Both the position numbers and the translations under genes were made by a program. 64,000 bases of DNA from Candidatus Dietzia intestinipullorum (GTDB lineage: Bacteria; Actinomycetota; Actinomycetes; Mycobacteriales; Mycobacteriaceae), in the NCBI GenBank assembly GCA_019119635.1, contig DWWP01000021.1, positions 37,362 through 101,361 on the forward strand. Direction: 5' to 3'. Under the pieces are notes generated by a model. It was not told the origin of the DNA. It saw only the letters and a list, made by a program, of their open reading frames with translations, and ran no database searches. How positions within the stretch are numbered: position 1 is the stretch's first letter; the number at the start of each line of letters is the position of its first letter. This document shows positions 62,207 through 64,000 of the stretch, in pieces.

Positions 62207-62251
62207 CTGACGAAATCGTCAGCGGTCAATTCAAACTGACGATTCCGTCAG
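62207..62251. promoter_or_regulatory. Twin TetR operators controlling the MMPL operon
   Basis: CTGACGAAATCGTCAG (62207-62222) and CTGACGATTCCGTCAG (62236-62251) are 16-bp palindromes with identical 6-bp outer arms, 29 bp centre to centre. The second lies inside the last codons of tetR. Both are upstream of the MMPL start at 62137. Confidence 0.82.
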
Positions 62252-62938
62252 ATCCGGTGGTCGGAGGGTGAGCTCGGGGACCGGCATCGCGAGCAGCTCG
62301 GCGATCCGAGCCTCGGGCACGCCGAGCATCTGCAGGAGGTCGCCGCTGACGGCGTCGATCATCTCCGCGTCGGACTGCTCCGGGTTGTTGTGGATCCGCT
62401 GCCCGAGCATGACCATCGCTCCCAGGACCGTGGCCACCGCCCCTTCCGCGTCGCGGATCCGGAACTCGCCCGCGTCGATCCCCCGCCGCAGGTCGTCGCG
62501 CACGCGGTTCACCAGGCGGTCACCGTAGGTGTAGAAGTCGCTGCCCCGGCGGATCCAGGCGAGCGAGAGCGTGGGGACCTGACGGTGGATCCGGCCGATC
62601 ACCCGGAAGCCCAGATTGCAGTGCTCGACCGGCCCGCGCTCCGGGGACACCACCTCGTCGGCCAGGTCGGCCACGATCTGGACCGCGTACTCGAGCGACT
62701 GCTGGAAGAACACGGACTTGCTGTCGAAGTGGTTGTAGAACGTCCCCTGGCCGACGCCGGCGGTGCGGGTGATCTCCAGCACCGAGACCTCGGTCCGCTC
62801 CTCAGCTAGCAGGGACACACCCGCCTGCATCAGCAGGTGGTGCGTCCGCTCGCGACGACTCAGGCCGGCGGTGTCCGGAAACAGGTGGACCGGCAGGGAC
62901 TCGGCCACGCGCCCCGGCCCCTCGTGAGCGTCCACCAT
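62231..62938 (-). CDS. TetR-family regulator of the MMPL operon
   Basis: A 235-residue TetR protein: helix-turn-helix ALEITRTAGVGQGTFYNHFDSKSVFF-like (about residues 50-80, reading VSVLEITRTAGVGQGTFYNH) and a C-terminal domain with TVLGAMVMLGQRI. It lies on the same strand, 94 bp upstream of the MMPL gene. The final codons (DLTESSV) encode part of an operator, so the protein gene and its binding site overlap. The ATG at 62938 has GGTGGAG upstream; a GTG four codons earlier is an alternative. It likely represses the MMPL-YhgE-methyltransferase operon and possibly responds to its substrate. Confidence 0.88.
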   Translation of the reverse strand: MVDAHEGPGRVAESLPVHLFPDTAGLSRRERTHHLLMQAGVSLLAEERTEVSVLEITRTAGVGQGTFYNHFDSKSVFFQQSLEYAVQIVADLADEVVSPERGPVEHCNLGFRVIGRIHRQVPTLSLAWIRRGSDFYTYGDRLVNRVRDDLRRGIDAGEFRIRDAEGAVATVLGAMVMLGQRIHNNPEQSDAEMIDAVSGDLLQMLGVPEARIAELLAMPVPELTLRPPDLTESSV

Positions 62939-62995
62939 GGCCGACTCCACCTCTCAGACCGTCGTGTGCGCCGCACCGGTGCGCGGCCCGACCCG

Positions 62996-63946
62996 TCACG
63001 ATAGCCGCACCCCGTGCTCCGAGGGGCTGATGCGGCTATCGGCTTCGGACTGATCCGCGGCCTGCGCTGACTCACGTGCGGCCTTGATGCGGAGCCACGC
63101 GCGTGTGCCGAGGACCACGGTGAGGACCACGATGGCCACCTGCGCGATGGTGATCAGGGTCGGGCTGATCTCCATGGACTGCGACATGCGCAGCAGGTTG
63201 AGGAAGACCAGGAGTCCGCCGACGAACGTCCCCAGGACCACCGCGTTGACGCGCGAGACCAGCCATGCCGCGAACGGGGCCGCGACGACGCCGCCGATGA
63301 GCAGCCCGATGACGATGACCCCCATCTCTCGCAGTTGGTCTCCCATCCCGAACAGGAAGCCGATCGAGGCCGCGAACGAGACGAGGAATTCCGATGCCGA
63401 CACCGAGCCGATGACCCGGCGGGGCGTGGTTTTACCGGCGGTCATCAGCGTCGTCACGGTCAACGGTCCCCAGCCGCCGCCACCGGTGGCGGAGAGAAAT
63501 CCGCCGAACGCGCCCACCGGTGCGAGGAAGCCGCCGGAGTGCTGCTGCTCCTCTCGCAGATTCAGCACCGGTGGGCGGCCGAGGCCCAAGCCGAACCGCA
63601 GGAGCAGGTAGAAGCCCAGAGCGACGAGGATCGTCGTCATGATCGGCTGCGCCGCCTCCGTCGAGATGTTCGACAGCAGGGTCGCGCCGATGAACGCGCC
63701 CACCATGCCCGGGATGCCGAGTTTGGCGACGGTTCGAAGGTCGACATTGCCGAACTTCCAGTGGCTGACCCCGGCGGCAAGCGTCGTGCCGACCTGCGCC
63801 AAGTTCACCGCGAAACTCGCCTGTGCCGCCGTGGCACCGCCGATCAGGGCCATGGTCGTCGCCGTGATCCCGTAGGCCATTCCCAGGGACCCGTCGACGA
63901 GCTGAGCTCCGAAGCCGACGAGCAGAAACACGATCAACGTACGCAT
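62996..63946 (-). CDS. TauE/SafE (TSUP) family permease
   Basis: A 316-residue membrane protein with eight or nine helices and the TSUP internal repeat: GFGAQLVDGSLGMAYGITATT near the start and GAFGGFLSATGGGGWGPL in the second half. It is longer than the island copy at 8295-9023 and closer to the CysZ/TauE-type sulfate or sulfite permeases. It ends at 62996, 58 bp from tetR on the same strand. The perfect 20-bp palindrome 63972-63991 lies just upstream of the start (ATG at 63946), so it is probably regulated by an unlinked or off-window repressor. Confidence 0.88.
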   Translation of the reverse strand: MRTLIVFLLVGFGAQLVDGSLGMAYGITATTMALIGGATAAQASFAVNLAQVGTTLAAGVSHWKFGNVDLRTVAKLGIPGMVGAFIGATLLSNISTEAAQPIMTTILVALGFYLLLRFGLGLGRPPVLNLREEQQHSGGFLAPVGAFGGFLSATGGGGWGPLTVTTLMTAGKTTPRRVIGSVSASEFLVSFAASIGFLFGMGDQLREMGVIVIGLLIGGVVAAPFAAWLVSRVNAVVLGTFVGGLLVFLNLLRMSQSMEISPTLITIAQVAIVVLTVVLGTRAWLRIKAARESAQAADQSEADSRISPSEHGVRLS

Positions 63947-63971
63947 ATGGACAGACGCTCCATCACTCCAA

Positions 63972-63991
63972 TAGACAGACTGGTCTGTCTA
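63972..63991. promoter_or_regulatory. Perfect 20-bp palindrome upstream of the TauE/SafE gene
   Basis: TAGACAGACTGGTCTGTCTA has 9-bp perfect arms around TG. It has the size and symmetry of a TetR-family operator and lies about 26 bp before the start codon of the permease gene. The cognate regulator is probably encoded just beyond the right edge. Confidence 0.75.
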
Positions 63992-64000
63992 CCGTAGGGG

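Overview
The window comes from a high-GC mycolata-type actinobacterium (Dietzia, Gordonia or Rhodococcus-like; the genus cannot be fixed from sequence alone). Supporting signs are a WhiB protein, F420-type oxidoreductases (LLM and Ddn-like), a mycothiol-dependent-type DinB enzyme, an MMPL transporter, steroid-ring oxygenases, an actinobacterial ctaD, many GTG starts and pervasive ATGA/TGATG gene overlaps. No rRNA, tRNA, CRISPR array, insertion sequence or phage gene was seen.

Region 1 (1-3954) is a fragment of steroid catabolism: an HsaA-like flavin monooxygenase cut by the left edge, a SnoaL-like protein, an LLM oxidoreductase, the Rieske oxygenase KshA and a small Cys-containing protein. 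Region 2 (4026-9023) is a four-gene ABC-2 exporter plus NarL-type two-component operon, followed by a small membrane protein and a TauE/SafE permease.

Region 3 (9028-23562) looks like one nutrient-scavenging island. It holds an oligopeptide-type ABC transporter in two divergent halves (dppBC-like and dppDF-like), an AtsA-like arylsulfatase, a TauD-type dioxygenase, a TetR regulator, the formylglycine-generating enzyme that matures sulfatases, a lipoprotein binding protein, an amidase, a second TetR and an old-yellow-enzyme reductase. The promoter of the ATPase operon and that of the distant binding-protein operon share an almost identical sequence module, which suggests the pieces are expressed together. 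A hairpin of about 32 pairs separates the two convergent halves.

Region 4 (23698-47916) mixes stress and redox genes: TetR with twin operators facing a 55-residue protein, a serine hydrolase, a Ddn-like protein, short-chain dehydrogenases, a DUF1541 lipoprotein, a GH15 hydrolase, a PoxB-like enzyme, a TetR/MFS efflux pair, a universal stress protein, WhiB, a GAF-ANTAR protein coupled to catalase KatE, cytochrome oxidase subunit I, a CopB-type ATPase and a type II NADH dehydrogenase. The DUF1541 lipoprotein and the CopB gene each carry a CsoR-like palindrome, which points to a split copper regulon.

Region 5 (47931-56561) has an alpha/beta-hydrolase lacking its catalytic Ser and His, a mycothiol-type enzyme, an HxlR regulator, a GDPD-family membrane protein preceded by a 12-codon scar of a flavoprotein gene, a DUF457 protein, LysE, arylamine N-acetyltransferase and a YCII/ECF42 sigma pair with a matching promoter. 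Region 6 (56522-63946) is a TetR-controlled operon of an MMPL transporter fused to a degenerate ABC-ATPase-like domain, a YhgE/Pip protein and a methyltransferase, followed by a second TauE/SafE permease at the right edge. The MMPL-ATPase-like fusion operon and the sulfatase island are the strongest candidates for undescribed systems.
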